From Prevotella sp. (GTDB lineage: Bacteria; Bacteroidota; Bacteroidia; Bacteroidales; Bacteroidaceae), in the NCBI GenBank assembly GCA_024681875.1, contig JAILAA010000133.1:11264-75263 (forward strand): a stretch of DNA of 64,000 nucleotides, written 5' to 3'. The notes beneath the pieces were generated by a model. It was not told where the DNA came from and did not search any database. It saw only the letters and a program-made list of their open reading frames with translations. Numbering within the stretch: the first letter of the stretch is position 1; every line of letters starts with the position of its first letter. Positions 1-11,291 of the stretch are shown here, in pieces. The translations under genes and the position numbers were made by a program.

Positions 1-2
1 TT

Positions 3-485
3 AAGCTCTATCTGAACGACCAGCTCGTCGGCACCAAGGCTGTCAGTAAAGACACAGGATTCAAGGCCGTCTTCACCCTACCCTATGAGCCCGGCACCCT
101 CCGTGCAGCCTCCGATAAGGGCAGTGCCACCCTTTCCACCGCCTCAGAGCCTGCCACCATCCGCCTCACCCCCGACCGCCGCGTCATCACTGCCGACGGT
201 CAGGATTTGTGCTACGTCACTGTTGAGGTGGTCGACAAGAACGGCAACATCTGTCCCGATGCTGCCATCCCCTGCGAGGCCATAGTAAAAGGTCAGGGCA
301 GCCTTCTCGCCTTTGCCTCTGCCGACCTCACGGACCGCGAGCCCTACACCTCGCCGCGCGTCACCACCTGGAAGGGCCGAGCCCTGCTCGTGGTGCGCAG
401 TACCGAGAAGAAAGGCCGTGCTCAGGTCAGCATCAAGAGCAGCCTGCCCGCCGCCGTCCTCACCATCCAATCAGTAGCATATTAA
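3..485 (+). CDS. C-terminal end of a GH2-family beta-galactosidase-like enzyme (5' end outside window)
   Basis: The reading frame is open from the window edge and ends in TAA, giving about 160 residues. The visible part begins KLYLNDQLVG, followed by a TADGQDLCYVTVEV strand and a GQGSLLAF...SPRVTTWKGRALLVVRS segment. This pattern is typical of the C-terminal immunoglobulin-like domains (DUF4982 and domain 5) of Bacteroidetes GH2 beta-galactosidases. The catalytic TIM barrel lies upstream and cannot be seen, so substrate is inferred only from the family. The enzyme would be periplasmic or surface-located and lies near a second, complete GH2 gene in the same orientation. GH2 is likely; the exact activity is uncertain. 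Confidence 0.75.
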   Translation, partial: KLYLNDQLVGTKAVSKDTGFKAVFTLPYEPGTLRAASDKGSATLSTASEPATIRLTPDRRVITADGQDLCYVTVEVVDKNGNICPDAAIPCEAIVKGQGSLLAFASADLTDREPYTSPRVTTWKGRALLVVRSTEKKGRAQVSIKSSLPAAVLTIQSVAY

Positions 486-540
486 ACAGCTGTTCCTTAT
501 ACCAACTACGAACTGACATCATTTGATAGTCAGACCCTCC

Positions 541-775
541 TTATTCATTCTCTTTCTTTTTAGTTTTCTGAATGAATCGGCAGCCGAGGGTTAGGAGGGC
601 GTAGCGGCGCATGGAGTTCATCCACGTCTCGGTGCGGCCCTGTGAGTTGATATCGCAGCGCAGGCTGCTGACCTGGCCTAAGAGATGATAGCCGCGTAGC
701 CTGATGAGCCACTTGCCTAGCAAGCCAGGCCTTAGGTCGAGCGTTCCTGTTCATATCGCACACCGAATGTTAAAC
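541..775 (-). pseudogene. Decayed remnant of an outer-membrane beta-barrel (TonB-receptor-like) C-terminus
   Basis: On the minus strand a short frame ends SMRRYALLTLGCRF followed by a Lys-rich tail. This resembles the last barrel strand and terminal aromatic residue of Bacteroidetes TonB-dependent receptors. The upstream piece RYEQERST lies in another frame and is cut by TAA and TGA codons, and no start or plug domain is present. I read it as a leftover 3' end of a lost receptor gene. The match is by motif only and the piece is short, so the call is tentative. Confidence 0.3.
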
Positions 776-830
776 TATCAAAACACGTCGGGAAAGATAT
801 TCATCATCTCTTTCTACTTGTTATAAATTT

Positions 831-936
831 ATGTTTCCGGACTTACATTTTTATGTTTCCGGGCGCAGTACATAAGTTTCAGGCGCAGAAACACATGTTT
901 CCGGTGCGGAAACATGTGTTTCACGTCCGGAAACAT
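831..936. repeat. Cluster of ATGTTTCCGG repeats with a perfect 16-bp hairpin
   Basis: The decamer ATGTTTCCGG occurs directly at 831-840, 853-862 and 895-904, and inverted at 927-936. Positions 888-903 and 907-922 are perfect inverted copies separated by GTG. The cluster lies in the spacer between the receptor remnant and the GH2 gene. There is no U-run, so it does not look like a plain terminator. Confidence 0.7.
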
Positions 937-1209
937 AAAATGTCGTCATCGCCCAATCTTTTTCTGGTATCAACAGCATTTCTTCCTCGGCTTCTTCGGA
1001 CGAAGGAATCAAGCGAGCCACCATCCGCAGCACCTGACTGGCAAAGCGGCCGGGCGCTCTCATTTCAGAAACTTGGTTCGGCCTTGCCGGTCCTCATGCT
1101 CCATTTGCTCGCCCTTGCAATATTCGACCATCTTGCCTTCTGTCATGCAGGAATCCCGCATCGGCTGCAGGTGGACGCCATTAACAGTTTTCTTAAATAT
1201 CACTTCCAT
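851..1209 (-). other. Two short overlapping minus-strand frames of doubtful status
   Basis: From 1209 a 49-residue frame starts MEVIFKKTVNGVHLQPMRDS and stops at 1060. An ATGA overlap then opens a 70-residue frame down to 851 that contains GRFASQVLRMVARLIPSSEE and ends in a repetitive tail made by the ATGTTTCCGG dyads. Translational overlap is typical of real genes, but the tail is repeat-derived and I recognise neither product. This could be a small gene, a broken one, or chance. The rest of the 486-1303 spacer shows nothing else convincing. Confidence 0.25.
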
Positions 1210-1287
1210 TAACAAATAAAGTACAAACGCCAAAAAAACGCGCTACGTTATTGTGTCTGCCTATTCACGTCAGTCATGCGGAGATAA

Positions 1288-4218
<2,931 letters not shown>

Positions 4219-4254
4219 AAAGCGAAAAAACTCTCCCATTCAGAAAAACAGGTT

Positions 4255-4308
4255 GGCAGCAAGCGCTGCCATCTTTGTTCCTGCCCGCTGCCGTCAATGG
4301 CTGCGGGC
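4255..4308. terminator. Possible hairpins between convergent genes
   Basis: GGCAGC (4255-4260) pairs with GCTGCC (4265-4270), and GCCCGC (4283-4288) pairs with GCGGGC (4303-4308). They lie between the convergent GH2 and M64 genes. No clear U-run follows, so a terminator role is only a guess. Confidence 0.3.
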
Positions 4309-4349
4309 GCTGCCATTATCATCCTCGTGCGATACCGCCATAACCCATC

Positions 4350-5585
4350 TTAATAAGTATAAAAACGGATGAGGCGCCGGAGAGCCTGCTGGCAGACGGA
4401 GCAGAAGTCGGGTTCCTCGTTAGTGCGCATACGGCAGTCGGCATGGCCGCGCCAGACGCCTTTTGACTGGTAGCCGCCACCCTCGATGAGAGAGGCGCGT
4501 CCCTCGTCAATCAAGTTCTGCCACTTGTGGCTGAAGTCATGGAGGGTGGTGATGTTGGGTTCCCACGGCTCTGTGTCGGCAAAATAGATGGGGTCGCTGT
4601 CGCTATAAGGATACTCGTCGGCCAGGCCGCCGAAAGAATGGCCGAACTCATGGACGACAACTGGTTCGAACTTCTCGCCGCCCGTATAGCTGAGGTTGTA
4701 GGAGTTGTAGATGCCACCACCGCCGTAGTGCGACGTATTGGCCAGGATAATGATATGCTCGTAGGGGGTGCCGGCAAGGAGGTTGTGCAGGCGCTTGAGT
4801 TGCAGTGTGGTGAGATAGCGAGGCACGTAGAAGGTGTCGAAGTGTGAGCCGAGCACGGTGTTGAGCCAAAGGTCCTGACCAGGGATGCTGACGCCGCTAT
4901 CGACGGAGGGGGTCATCAGGGCGATGATGTTGAAACGCGACCGCAACGACTGGAACGGCTCGTGACGGAACAGTGCCTCCATCGCCTGACGACAGTGGTC
5001 GAGATAGGCGGGCAGCTGCTCGGCGTTGTAGCCCTCGGGCACGTAGGCGATATGGATGCAGCGCGTGGTGTCTGCGGCCTGCTGCAGCGTGACGTAGGGC
5101 GCGACGTGCTGCTCGCCCTGACGGCTGATGAGCACATCGGTGGGCACAACGGTATGGGTCATCGATGCCTGCACCTGACGGTGGAAATCGAACAGCTGCA
5201 CGGTGATGTCGACCGTGTCGCGGGGAAAGGGCACAAGGAAGACGTTTTCGAAGGAGCGTCGTGTATGCTTGGCCTCGTCGGTGGCCAGCCACTCCTGGAA
5301 GAGTGTTGAGAAAGAATGGCAGTAGATGATCTGCCCCGTGCGGTGGGAGCTCACGGTAATCTGGCCGTTGCCTGCCAGCGGCAGTTCAGCCAGCCGCGAG
5401 CGCCGTCCATACCAATGAGGCATCTGCACCAGCTGGTCAACATAGAGTTCCTGCTGCCCAGCATCGCCGGCAAAGACATAGTCGAGGCGCAGCGTGCGGT
5501 CGCTGAACCACTCGTCGAAGTCCTGTGCCTGAGCGCCCAAAGCGCAACACAGCAGCAGTGTCAGATACACGAAAAGACGAATCAC
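4350..5585 (-). CDS. Peptidase M64 family zinc metalloprotease, secreted
   Basis: The protein has 411 residues. It carries the zinc-protease motif HEFGHSFGGLADEY (His312, Glu313, His316), which matches M64 (IgA-peptidase-like) enzymes. An N-terminal beta-rich region of about 150 residues corresponds to the M64 N-terminal domain. The C-terminus is Cys-containing (CRMRTNEEPDFCSVCQQALR). I choose the GTG start at 5585, which overlaps the terC stop as GTGA and leads directly into a signal peptide (VIRLFVYLTLLLCCALGAQAQ minus its first residue); the longer upstream frame lies inside terC. The overlap implies translational coupling to terC. The family is clear; the protein substrate is unknown. Confidence 0.85.
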   Translation of the reverse strand: MIRLFVYLTLLLCCALGAQAQDFDEWFSDRTLRLDYVFAGDAGQQELYVDQLVQMPHWYGRRSRLAELPLAGNGQITVSSHRTGQIIYCHSFSTLFQEWLATDEAKHTRRSFENVFLVPFPRDTVDITVQLFDFHRQVQASMTHTVVPTDVLISRQGEQHVAPYVTLQQAADTTRCIHIAYVPEGYNAEQLPAYLDHCRQAMEALFRHEPFQSLRSRFNIIALMTPSVDSGVSIPGQDLWLNTVLGSHFDTFYVPRYLTTLQLKRLHNLLAGTPYEHIIILANTSHYGGGGIYNSYNLSYTGGEKFEPVVVHEFGHSFGGLADEYPYSDSDPIYFADTEPWEPNITTLHDFSHKWQNLIDEGRASLIEGGGYQSKGVWRGHADCRMRTNEEPDFCSVCQQALRRLIRFYTY

Positions 5586-6604
5586 TGGGATTTCTTTGAC
5601 AGAAGCACGGACAAACCCATCGACGCCACGAGCAGGCCAAAGATGATGGCAAGCGACAGCGGCGTAGGCACCTCGATATGCGGCATGTTCAGGTCGAGAC
5701 CTAACCACGTGCCAATCTGGTTGATGTACTCGTTCATGGCCAGCAGCATCTTGATGCCGACGAAGATGAGAATGACGCCCAGTCCGTATTTCAGATAAGT
5801 GAAATACTTGGCGACGGCGGCCAGGGCGAAGTAGAGGGCTCGCAGGCCGAGAATGGCGAAGATATTCGACGTGAGCACGATAAACGGGTCGCGACTGACG
5901 GAGAAGACGGCGGGGATGCTGTCAACGGCGAAGGCTACGTCGGTGGTCTCGATGACGATGAGGGCGATGAACAGCGGCGTGGCCACACGACGCAGTTTCT
6001 TTCCTCCTTCCTCATTTCTCTTTCCTCTTTCCTCCTTTACAAAAAACTTGTCCTCGTGCATCTTGTCGGTGACGGGGAAGAAGCGCTTGAACAATTTGAC
6101 AATGAAGTTGTTGGCGGGATCGGTCTGGGCCTCCTCGTCGTGAGTGAACATCTTCGAACCTGTATATAGCAGGAACAGACCGAAGAGACCGAGCACCCAC
6201 TCGAAGCGCTCCACCATGGCAGCGCCGGCAAAGATAAAGATGCTGCGCAGCACCAATGCACCGAAAATGCCCCAAAAGAGCACCTCATGCTGGTACTTTC
6301 CCTTGATGCCGAAATAGGAGAAGAGCATGAGGAAGACGAAGAGGTTGTCCATCGACAGCGATTTCTCTATCAGGTAGCCCGCAAGGAACTCCATCGCCTT
6401 CTCGTGCGGCTCGACAGGATAGAAGAAATAAATACCGGCGCAGAACACAAGCGACACGCCTATCCACACAGCGGTCATCTTCAGCGCCTCTTTCACGCCT
6501 ACCTCATGTTGGCCTTTCTTGCCGAACATCTTCAAGTCGGCAATAAGCATGATAAACACCAGTACGTAGAATAGAATCCACGCCCAAAAAGGTAGTATAT
6601 CCAT
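5582..6604 (-). CDS. TerC/Alx-family integral membrane protein
   Basis: A 340-residue multi-pass inner-membrane protein. TerC signatures include an acidic/His-bearing first helix (WAWILFYVLVFIMLIADLK region), SLSMDNLFVFLMLFSYFGI and VIETTDVAFAVDSIPAVFSV. The family is linked to metal handling (manganese export in Alx) and tellurite resistance; which applies here is not visible. The cytosolic loop near residues 190-205 carries a 14-residue insert encoded by six imperfect 7-bp repeats (5999-6040), the same repeat found between genes at 42.1 kb. It follows argF' and overlaps the M64 gene by 4 nt. No yybP-ykoY-type leader is apparent, since the gene is internal to an operon. Confidence 0.88.
   Translation of the reverse strand: MDILPFWAWILFYVLVFIMLIADLKMFGKKGQHEVGVKEALKMTAVWIGVSLVFCAGIYFFYPVEPHEKAMEFLAGYLIEKSLSMDNLFVFLMLFSYFGIKGKYQHEVLFWGIFGALVLRSIFIFAGAAMVERFEWVLGLFGLFLLYTGSKMFTHDEEAQTDPANNFIVKLFKRFFPVTDKMHEDKFFVKEERGKRNEEGGKKLRRVATPLFIALIVIETTDVAFAVDSIPAVFSVSRDPFIVLTSNIFAILGLRALYFALAAVAKYFTYLKYGLGVILIFVGIKMLLAMNEYINQIGTWLGLDLNMPHIEVPTPLSLAIIFGLLVASMGLSVLLSKKSQ
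5999..6040. repeat. In-frame heptamer tract inside terC
   Basis: Six imperfect 7-bp units of the CTTTCCT/CATTTCT type cover exactly 42 nt, so they add 14 codons (KEERGKRNEEGGKK) without a frameshift. The same heptamer makes the 21-unit tract at 42079-42225. Confidence 0.75.
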
Positions 6605-6633
6605 TACAATGCTTTAATGCATAATGCTTTATA

Positions 6634-7650
6634 CTACAAGTCTTCCAGCATCCGCTTCAGTACGACCGAACAGCTGATTTCGCGATTGGCGGCCTCTGGG
6701 ATGACCAGTGAGTTGGGCGACTCAATGACGTCGTCGGTGACGATAAGGTTGCGGCGCACGGGCAGACAGTGCATGAACTTTCCGTTGTTGGTCCACGACA
6801 TGTGCTCGGTGTCAACGGTCCATGAGCGGTCTTCGCAGGTAATCTTGCCATAATCGGCAGGATTCGTCACACCTGGGTTCGACCAGTTCTTCGCATAGAT
6901 AAAGTCGGCACCCTCGAATGCTTTCCTTTGATCGTACTCCACGCGTGCACCGGCCACGCGCTCGGCCTCAGGCCGCTTGCTACCGAAGGGACGCAAGAAC
7001 TGTGGGTCAAGCTCGTAGCCCTTCGGGTGAGTGATGACCAGGTCGATGTCCTTATCGGCCAGCATCCACTGAGCGAAGCTGTTGGGCACGGCCTGCGGCA
7101 GGGCGCGGCAATGAGGAGCCCAGGTCAGCACCACCTTTGGACGCTCAACAGTCTTATGCTCCTTGATAGTGATGAGGTCGGCAAAAGCCTGCAGAGGATG
7201 CACGGTGGCAGTCTCCATAGCAAAGACGGGTCGACCGCTGTACTTGATGAACTGGTGCAGCACGGTCTCGGCATAGTCATACTCACGGTCGGTAAGGCCG
7301 GCGAAACTACGCACTCCGATGATGTCGCAGTAGCAACCCATCACGGGAATAGCCTCGAGCAAGTGCTCGCTCTTGTCGCCGTCCATAATGACTCCGCGCT
7401 CAGTCTCGAGTTTCCAGGCGCCTGCATTGACATCCAGGACAATGACGTTCATGCCCAGATTCATGGCGGCCTTCTGTGTCGACAGGCGTGTGCGCAAAGA
7501 GTTATTGAAGAAAATCATCATCAGGGTTTTGTTCTTACCCAGATGCTGATACTTGTAACGGTCGTTCTTTATCTCGAATGCCTCGGCCATCGCCTTGTCA
7601 AGGGGACCAATATCCTGTACGTTGACGAAAGATCTGAAATGATTACTCAT
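6634..7650 (-). CDS. argF': N-acylornithine carbamoyltransferase (argF' type; N-succinylornithine class)
   Basis: A 338-residue member of the transcarbamylase family closely resembling the Bacteroides fragilis N-succinyl-L-ornithine carbamoyltransferase. Carbamoyl-phosphate site motifs are SLRTRLST and HPLQAFADL; the C-terminal HCLPVRRN motif is intact. It would transfer a carbamoyl group to acylated ornithine in arginine synthesis in the cytoplasm. From memory of the B. fragilis enzyme, a proline (DGDKP) sets the preference for succinyl over acetyl; here the motif reads DGDKS (Ser94), so acyl specificity should not be assumed. It sits in a minus-strand unit with argD and proC. The short gap to terC contains AATGCTTTA-type microrepeats. 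Confidence 0.88.
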   Translation of the reverse strand: MSNHFRSFVNVQDIGPLDKAMAEAFEIKNDRYKYQHLGKNKTLMMIFFNNSLRTRLSTQKAAMNLGMNVIVLDVNAGAWKLETERGVIMDGDKSEHLLEAIPVMGCYCDIIGVRSFAGLTDREYDYAETVLHQFIKYSGRPVFAMETATVHPLQAFADLITIKEHKTVERPKVVLTWAPHCRALPQAVPNSFAQWMLADKDIDLVITHPKGYELDPQFLRPFGSKRPEAERVAGARVEYDQRKAFEGADFIYAKNWSNPGVTNPADYGKITCEDRSWTVDTEHMSWTNNGKFMHCLPVRRNLIVTDDVIESPNSLVIPEAANREISCSVVLKRMLEDL

Positions 7651-7661
7651 GGTCTATGTTT

Positions 7662-9191
7662 TTATTTATTCAGTTTCCAATTGACGCCATCCTTGGTGTC
7701 TTTCACCTCGAAGCCAGCCTGAGCAAGAGCATCACGAATCTGGTCGCTGGTAGCCCAGTCCTTGGCAGCCTTGGCCTTGGCGCGTAGGTCGAGAACCATG
7801 TCGACAACTTTACCGAAAGCGGCCTCGCGAGCACCGTCCGTGTCAGTCCGTGTTCCTCCGTTGCTTAATCCCAAGATGTCCTCGGCGAAGAGGTGCATCA
7901 CCTCCTTCAGTTCCTTCAGGCAGTCGGCACAGATGGTAGCCTTGTGGTCGACAAGCTTGTTGACCACGGTGGCGGCTTCGAAGAGGATGCTGATGAGCTG
8001 CGGTGTGGCCAGGTCGTCGTTCATGGCGTCGTAGCAGCGCTCGCGCAGGGTCTTCACCACCTTTTCCGTCTCAGCATCACACCCATTTTCATTCCCCGCC
8101 CCTTTAAGGGGAGGGGCAGGGGTGGGGTTAATGCGCTCGAGGTCGGCGATGGCATTGGTGAGTTTCTCCAAGCCTTTCTCGGCGGCCTGCAGGGCCTCGT
8201 CGCTGAAGTCAACGGTACCGCGGTAGTGGGCCGAGAGAATGAAGAAGCGGATGGTCATGGGCGAATAGGGTTTCGTCAGCAGCTCATGCTGTCCGGTAAA
8301 GAACTGCTCGAGGGTGATGAAGTTGCCGAGCGACTTACCCATCTTCTGCCCGTTGATGGTAATCATGTTGTTGTGCATCCAATACTTCACGGCCTGATGG
8401 CCCATGGCGGCCTGCGCTTGGGCAATCTCGCACTCATGGTGGGGGAAGACGAGGTCCATGCCGCCACCGTGGATGTCGAACTCCTCACCGAGGTACTTGC
8501 GGCCCATGGCCGTGCACTCGCAGTGCCAGCCGGGGAAACCGTCGCTCCAAGGAGAGGGCCAGCGCATGATGTGCTCGGGCTGCGCCTTCTTCCACAGGGC
8601 GAAGTCGGCCTGATTGTGCTTCTCCCCTACCCCGTCCAACTCACGACTGGCGTCCTTCACGTTCTCCAACGAGCGTCCGCTGAGGATGCCGTACTGATAT
8701 TTCTTGTTGTAAGCCTCGATGTCGAAGTAGATACTGCCGTTGCTCTCGTAGGCAAAGCCATTGTCAAGAATCTGCTGCACCAACTGCTGTTGCTCGATGA
8801 TGTGTCCGGTGGCGCAGGGCTCGATGCTGGGCCTCAGCACGCCCATCGAGTCCATAGCCTGATGATAACGACGAGTGTAATACTGTGCTATCTCCATTGG
8901 CTCCAACTGTTCCAAGCGGGCCTTCTTGGCAATCTTGTCCTCGCCCTCGTCGGCGTCATGCTCCAAATGTCCCACGTCGGTGATGTTACGGACGTAGCGC
9001 ACCTTGTAGCCCAAGTGCTTGAGGTAGCGGAAGAGAATATCAAAAGTGATGGCAGGACGGGCGTGGCCCAGATGAGGGTCGCCGTAGACGGTGGGGCCAC
9101 ATACGTACATGCCCACGTTAGGAGCGTGCAGCGGCTCGAAGCGTTCTTTCTGTCGTGTCAGTGTATTGTAGATGACGAGTCTTGATTCCAT
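7662..9191 (-). CDS. cysS: Cysteinyl-tRNA synthetase
   Basis: A 509-residue class I aminoacyl-tRNA synthetase. It shows the HIGH-type motif in [18 protein letters not shown] as the KMSKS loop, zinc-site residues (MYVCGPTVY and HCECTAMG) and a DALR-like helical C-terminus. I take the ATG at 9191 ([14 protein letters not shown]); an upstream in-frame ATG would add 12 residues encoded by the spacer repeat. Between the catalytic part and the C-terminal domain, after ADLERI, an insert reading [16 protein letters not shown] is encoded by a GC-rich palindromic element (about 8092-8130), apparently tolerated in an essential enzyme. It stands among arginine/proline genes, probably by operon assembly rather than function. 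Confidence 0.95.
   Translation of the reverse strand: MESRLVIYNTLTRQKERFEPLHAPNVGMYVCGPTVYGDPHLGHARPAITFDILFRYLKHLGYKVRYVRNITDVGHLEHDADEGEDKIAKKARLEQLEPMEIAQYYTRRYHQAMDSMGVLRPSIEPCATGHIIEQQQLVQQILDNGFAYESNGSIYFDIEAYNKKYQYGILSGRSLENVKDASRELDGVGEKHNQADFALWKKAQPEHIMRWPSPWSDGFPGWHCECTAMGRKYLGEEFDIHGGGMDLVFPHHECEIAQAQAAMGHQAVKYWMHNNMITINGQKMGKSLGNFITLEQFFTGQHELLTKPYSPMTIRFFILSAHYRGTVDFSDEALQAAEKGLEKLTNAIADLERINPTPAPPLKGAGNENGCDAETEKVVKTLRERCYDAMNDDLATPQLISILFEAATVVNKLVDHKATICADCLKELKEVMHLFAEDILGLSNGGTRTDTDGAREAAFGKVVDMVLDLRAKAKAAKDWATSDQIRDALAQAGFEVKDTKDGVNWKLNK
8092..8130. repeat. GC-rich palindromic mini-element inside cysS
   Basis: CCCCGCCCCTTTAAGGGG and the following AGGGGCAGGGGTGGGGTT form one end-type unit of the family seen at 37.5 and 58.5 kb. 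It reads through in frame on the coding strand. Confidence 0.75.
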
Positions 9192-9201
9192 ATTTTTAAT
9201 G

Positions 9202-9242
9202 CTTAATTCTAAATCGCGAAGCGACAACTCTTAATTCTAAAT
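9202..9242. repeat. Direct repeat with small hairpin between cysS and proC
   Basis: CTTAATTCTAAAT occurs at 9202-9214 and again at 9230-9242. Between them is the small dyad TCGC-GAA-GCGA. The repeats lie immediately upstream of the cysS start and next to the proC stop. Confidence 0.6.
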
Positions 9243-9245
9243 TTC

Positions 9246-10025
9246 TCACTTGGCTCCTGCCTTGAGGCCGCGGATGACGGCTGAGGTAAAACCGGCGTGC
9301 TCCATCTCGTTGAGACCTTTGATGGTCACACCGCCAGGCGTCGTCACCAAGTCGATGGCCTGTTCGGGGTGCATGCCACTGCTCTGCAGCAGTTCCACGG
9401 CGCCCTTCATGGTCTGCATAACGATGTTCTTAGCGTCATCGGCCTTGAAGCCTAACTCTACGCCGCCCTCGCTGGCTGCACGGATGTAGCGCATGGCATA
9501 GGCGATGCCGCAGGAGGCCAAGGTCGTACCTGCTGCAAGGTGCTGCTCGTCGGTGATGAGCACCTGGCCCATCTCCTCGAAAAGCGCCTTCACCTGTTCA
9601 GTTTGTTGCGACTCAGTCGCAACAAACGGGACCAAGAACGTCATAGACTGCAGCTGAGCGATAGCGATATTTGGGATGCAGAGGAACAACGGCGGGCACT
9701 GTTCGCCCAGCCATTCCTTGATGTGCTCCGACTTCACGCCGGCAGCAATTACCACCAATGTCTGCCTGTCGGGCTGCAGGGCATCCTTGATGCCTGTCAG
9801 CACCTGCTCCACCAGCCAAGGCTTTACGCAAACCATCACTATATCTGCTCCAGCCACAGCTTCATTGTTGTCAGTAGTTGTTGCAACGCCTAAGGCCTCA
9901 AACTTGCCGAGCACAGCGGCCGAAGGGTCACTCACACAGATATCCCTTCCTTCGTGACCAGCCTTCAGCAGGCCCTCCACAGTGGCGCCACCCATGGCAC
10001 CAGCGCCAATCATTGTTATCTTCAT
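9246..10025 (-). CDS. proC: Pyrroline-5-carboxylate reductase
   Basis: A 259-residue enzyme that reduces pyrroline-5-carboxylate to proline with NAD(P)H in the cytoplasm. The N-terminal Rossmann motif is MIGAGAMGGATVEGLL, and the family signature near the C-terminus is DLVTTPGGVTIKGLNEMEHAG. The start at 10025 (MKITMIGAGAMG) is preferred over an ATG five codons upstream, because it puts the dinucleotide-binding motif at the usual distance. It lies between argD and cysS; the 18-nt gap to argD holds two GGTCAAT repeats that abut the argD stop. Ornithine-derived arginine and proline synthesis are thus linked in one unit. Confidence 0.93.
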   Translation of the reverse strand: MKITMIGAGAMGGATVEGLLKAGHEGRDICVSDPSAAVLGKFEALGVATTTDNNEAVAGADIVMVCVKPWLVEQVLTGIKDALQPDRQTLVVIAAGVKSEHIKEWLGEQCPPLFLCIPNIAIAQLQSMTFLVPFVATESQQTEQVKALFEEMGQVLITDEQHLAAGTTLASCGIAYAMRYIRAASEGGVELGFKADDAKNIVMQTMKGAVELLQSSGMHPEQAIDLVTTPGGVTIKGLNEMEHAGFTSAVIRGLKAGAK

Positions 10026-10043
10026 TTCTTCAATGGTCAATGG

Positions 10044-11183
10044 TCAATCTTCCTCCGGTTGTACTCTGATAAGTCGCTCGATAAAGTCGTCGGCGTCGGC
10101 TTTCGTGAGACATAGTGGCGGCAACAGGCGCAGGATGTCCTGCCCGGCAGCACCCGTAAAGCAATGCTCATGCCTGATGAGTGGCTTGCGCACCAGCTTG
10201 TGCGGCATGTCGAGCTCGATGCCAATCATCAGACCGCGTCCGCGCACCTCCTTGATGTGCGAGCTGCCGATGTTGCGGATGCCTTCCATCAAATAATCGC
10301 CAATAACACGGGCGTTCTCCACCAGTCCTTCCCCTTCCATTACGTCGAGCGTAGCCAAAGCGGCTGCGCAGGCTAAATGGTTACCACCGAAAGTAGTTCC
10401 TAACTGTCCATATACGGGCTCAAACTCGGGGCTGATCATGACGGCACCCATCGGGAAGCCGTTGGCGATGCCCTTGGCCATTGTAATAATGTCGGGTTTG
10501 ATGCCTAACCACTGGTGGGCGAAGAACTTTCCGCTACGCCCGTAACCACACTGAATCTCGTCGGCTATAAGGGGCACATGGTAGCGCTTGCAGGCGTAGG
10601 CCAGCTTCTGTGCGAACTCAGGCGTAGCCATCTGTATGCCGCCCACACCCTGTATGCACTCAAGGATGACGGCAGCGATGCCGCCACGTGACAATTCGCG
10701 AATCCAAGGCTCAATATCGTTCAGTGGCAGGAAACGCACATGGTGGTTGTCGTTGATGGGAGCCACAATCTTACGATTATGAGTTACCTCCACGGCCAAA
10801 GAGGTACGGCCATGGAAAGCACCCTCGCAAGAGAGCACGCGGGTGTTGCCCGTCTTGAACGACGCCAGCTTCAGCGCGTTCTCGTTGGCCTCAGCGCCGC
10901 TATTAATTAAAAAGAGCTGATAGTCTTCGTAGCCGCTGGCCTTGCCCAAACGCTCAGCCAGTTCTACCTGTAGCTTGTTCACCACAGAGTTTGAGTAGAA
11001 AGCGATTTTGTTCAGTTGCTCCGTCACTTTCTCTATATAATGTGGATGCGAATGTCCGATGCTGATGACAGCGTGACCGCCATAAAGGTCGAGATACTCC
11101 TGCCCCTTGTCATCCCACACCCTACAGCCTTGCCCTTTGACGATGTTCACGTCGAAGAGCGGGTAAACGTCGAATAGTTTCAT
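10044..11183 (-). CDS. argD: Acylornithine aminotransferase (class III, PLP-dependent)
   Basis: A 379-residue class III aminotransferase. Visible features are GGHAVISIGHSHPHY, the cofactor-phosphate region INSGAEANENALKLA, ADEIQCGYGRSGKFF and the PLP lysine in IITMAKGIANGFPMG. It would transaminate acylated glutamate semialdehyde in arginine synthesis; the succinyl or acetyl form depends on the partner argF' enzyme. The start at 11183 follows a good promoter 24 nt upstream; the longer frame reads through that promoter. It is the first gene of the argD-proC-cysS-argF'-terC-M64 unit. Confidence 0.9.
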   Translation of the reverse strand: MKLFDVYPLFDVNIVKGQGCRVWDDKGQEYLDLYGGHAVISIGHSHPHYIEKVTEQLNKIAFYSNSVVNKLQVELAERLGKASGYEDYQLFLINSGAEANENALKLASFKTGNTRVLSCEGAFHGRTSLAVEVTHNRKIVAPINDNHHVRFLPLNDIEPWIRELSRGGIAAVILECIQGVGGIQMATPEFAQKLAYACKRYHVPLIADEIQCGYGRSGKFFAHQWLGIKPDIITMAKGIANGFPMGAVMISPEFEPVYGQLGTTFGGNHLACAAALATLDVMEGEGLVENARVIGDYLMEGIRNIGSSHIKEVRGRGLMIGIELDMPHKLVRKPLIRHEHCFTGAAGQDILRLLPPLCLTKADADDFIERLIRVQPEED

Positions 11184-11206
11184 GTTGCTTGGTTTTATAC
11201 TGCGGG

Positions 11207-11240
11207 CAAAATTACGAAAAAAACCTGAATCTCCTGCAAA
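11207..11240 (-). promoter_or_regulatory. Promoter of the argD operon
   Basis: On the minus strand TTTG (11237-11240) precedes TAATTTTG (11207-11214) with 22 nt between. The argD ATG is 23 nt further downstream. Confidence 0.55.
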
Positions 11241-11291
11241 AACTAAGTTATTTTTTCGGAAAACACTATTGAAAAGAAACACAGGTAAATG

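Noticed and set aside
7893..9185. Long plus-strand frame of 430 codons opposite cysS
   Set aside because: It mirrors a clearly real gene on the other strand and its translation has no recognisable domain; long antisense frames are common at this GC content.
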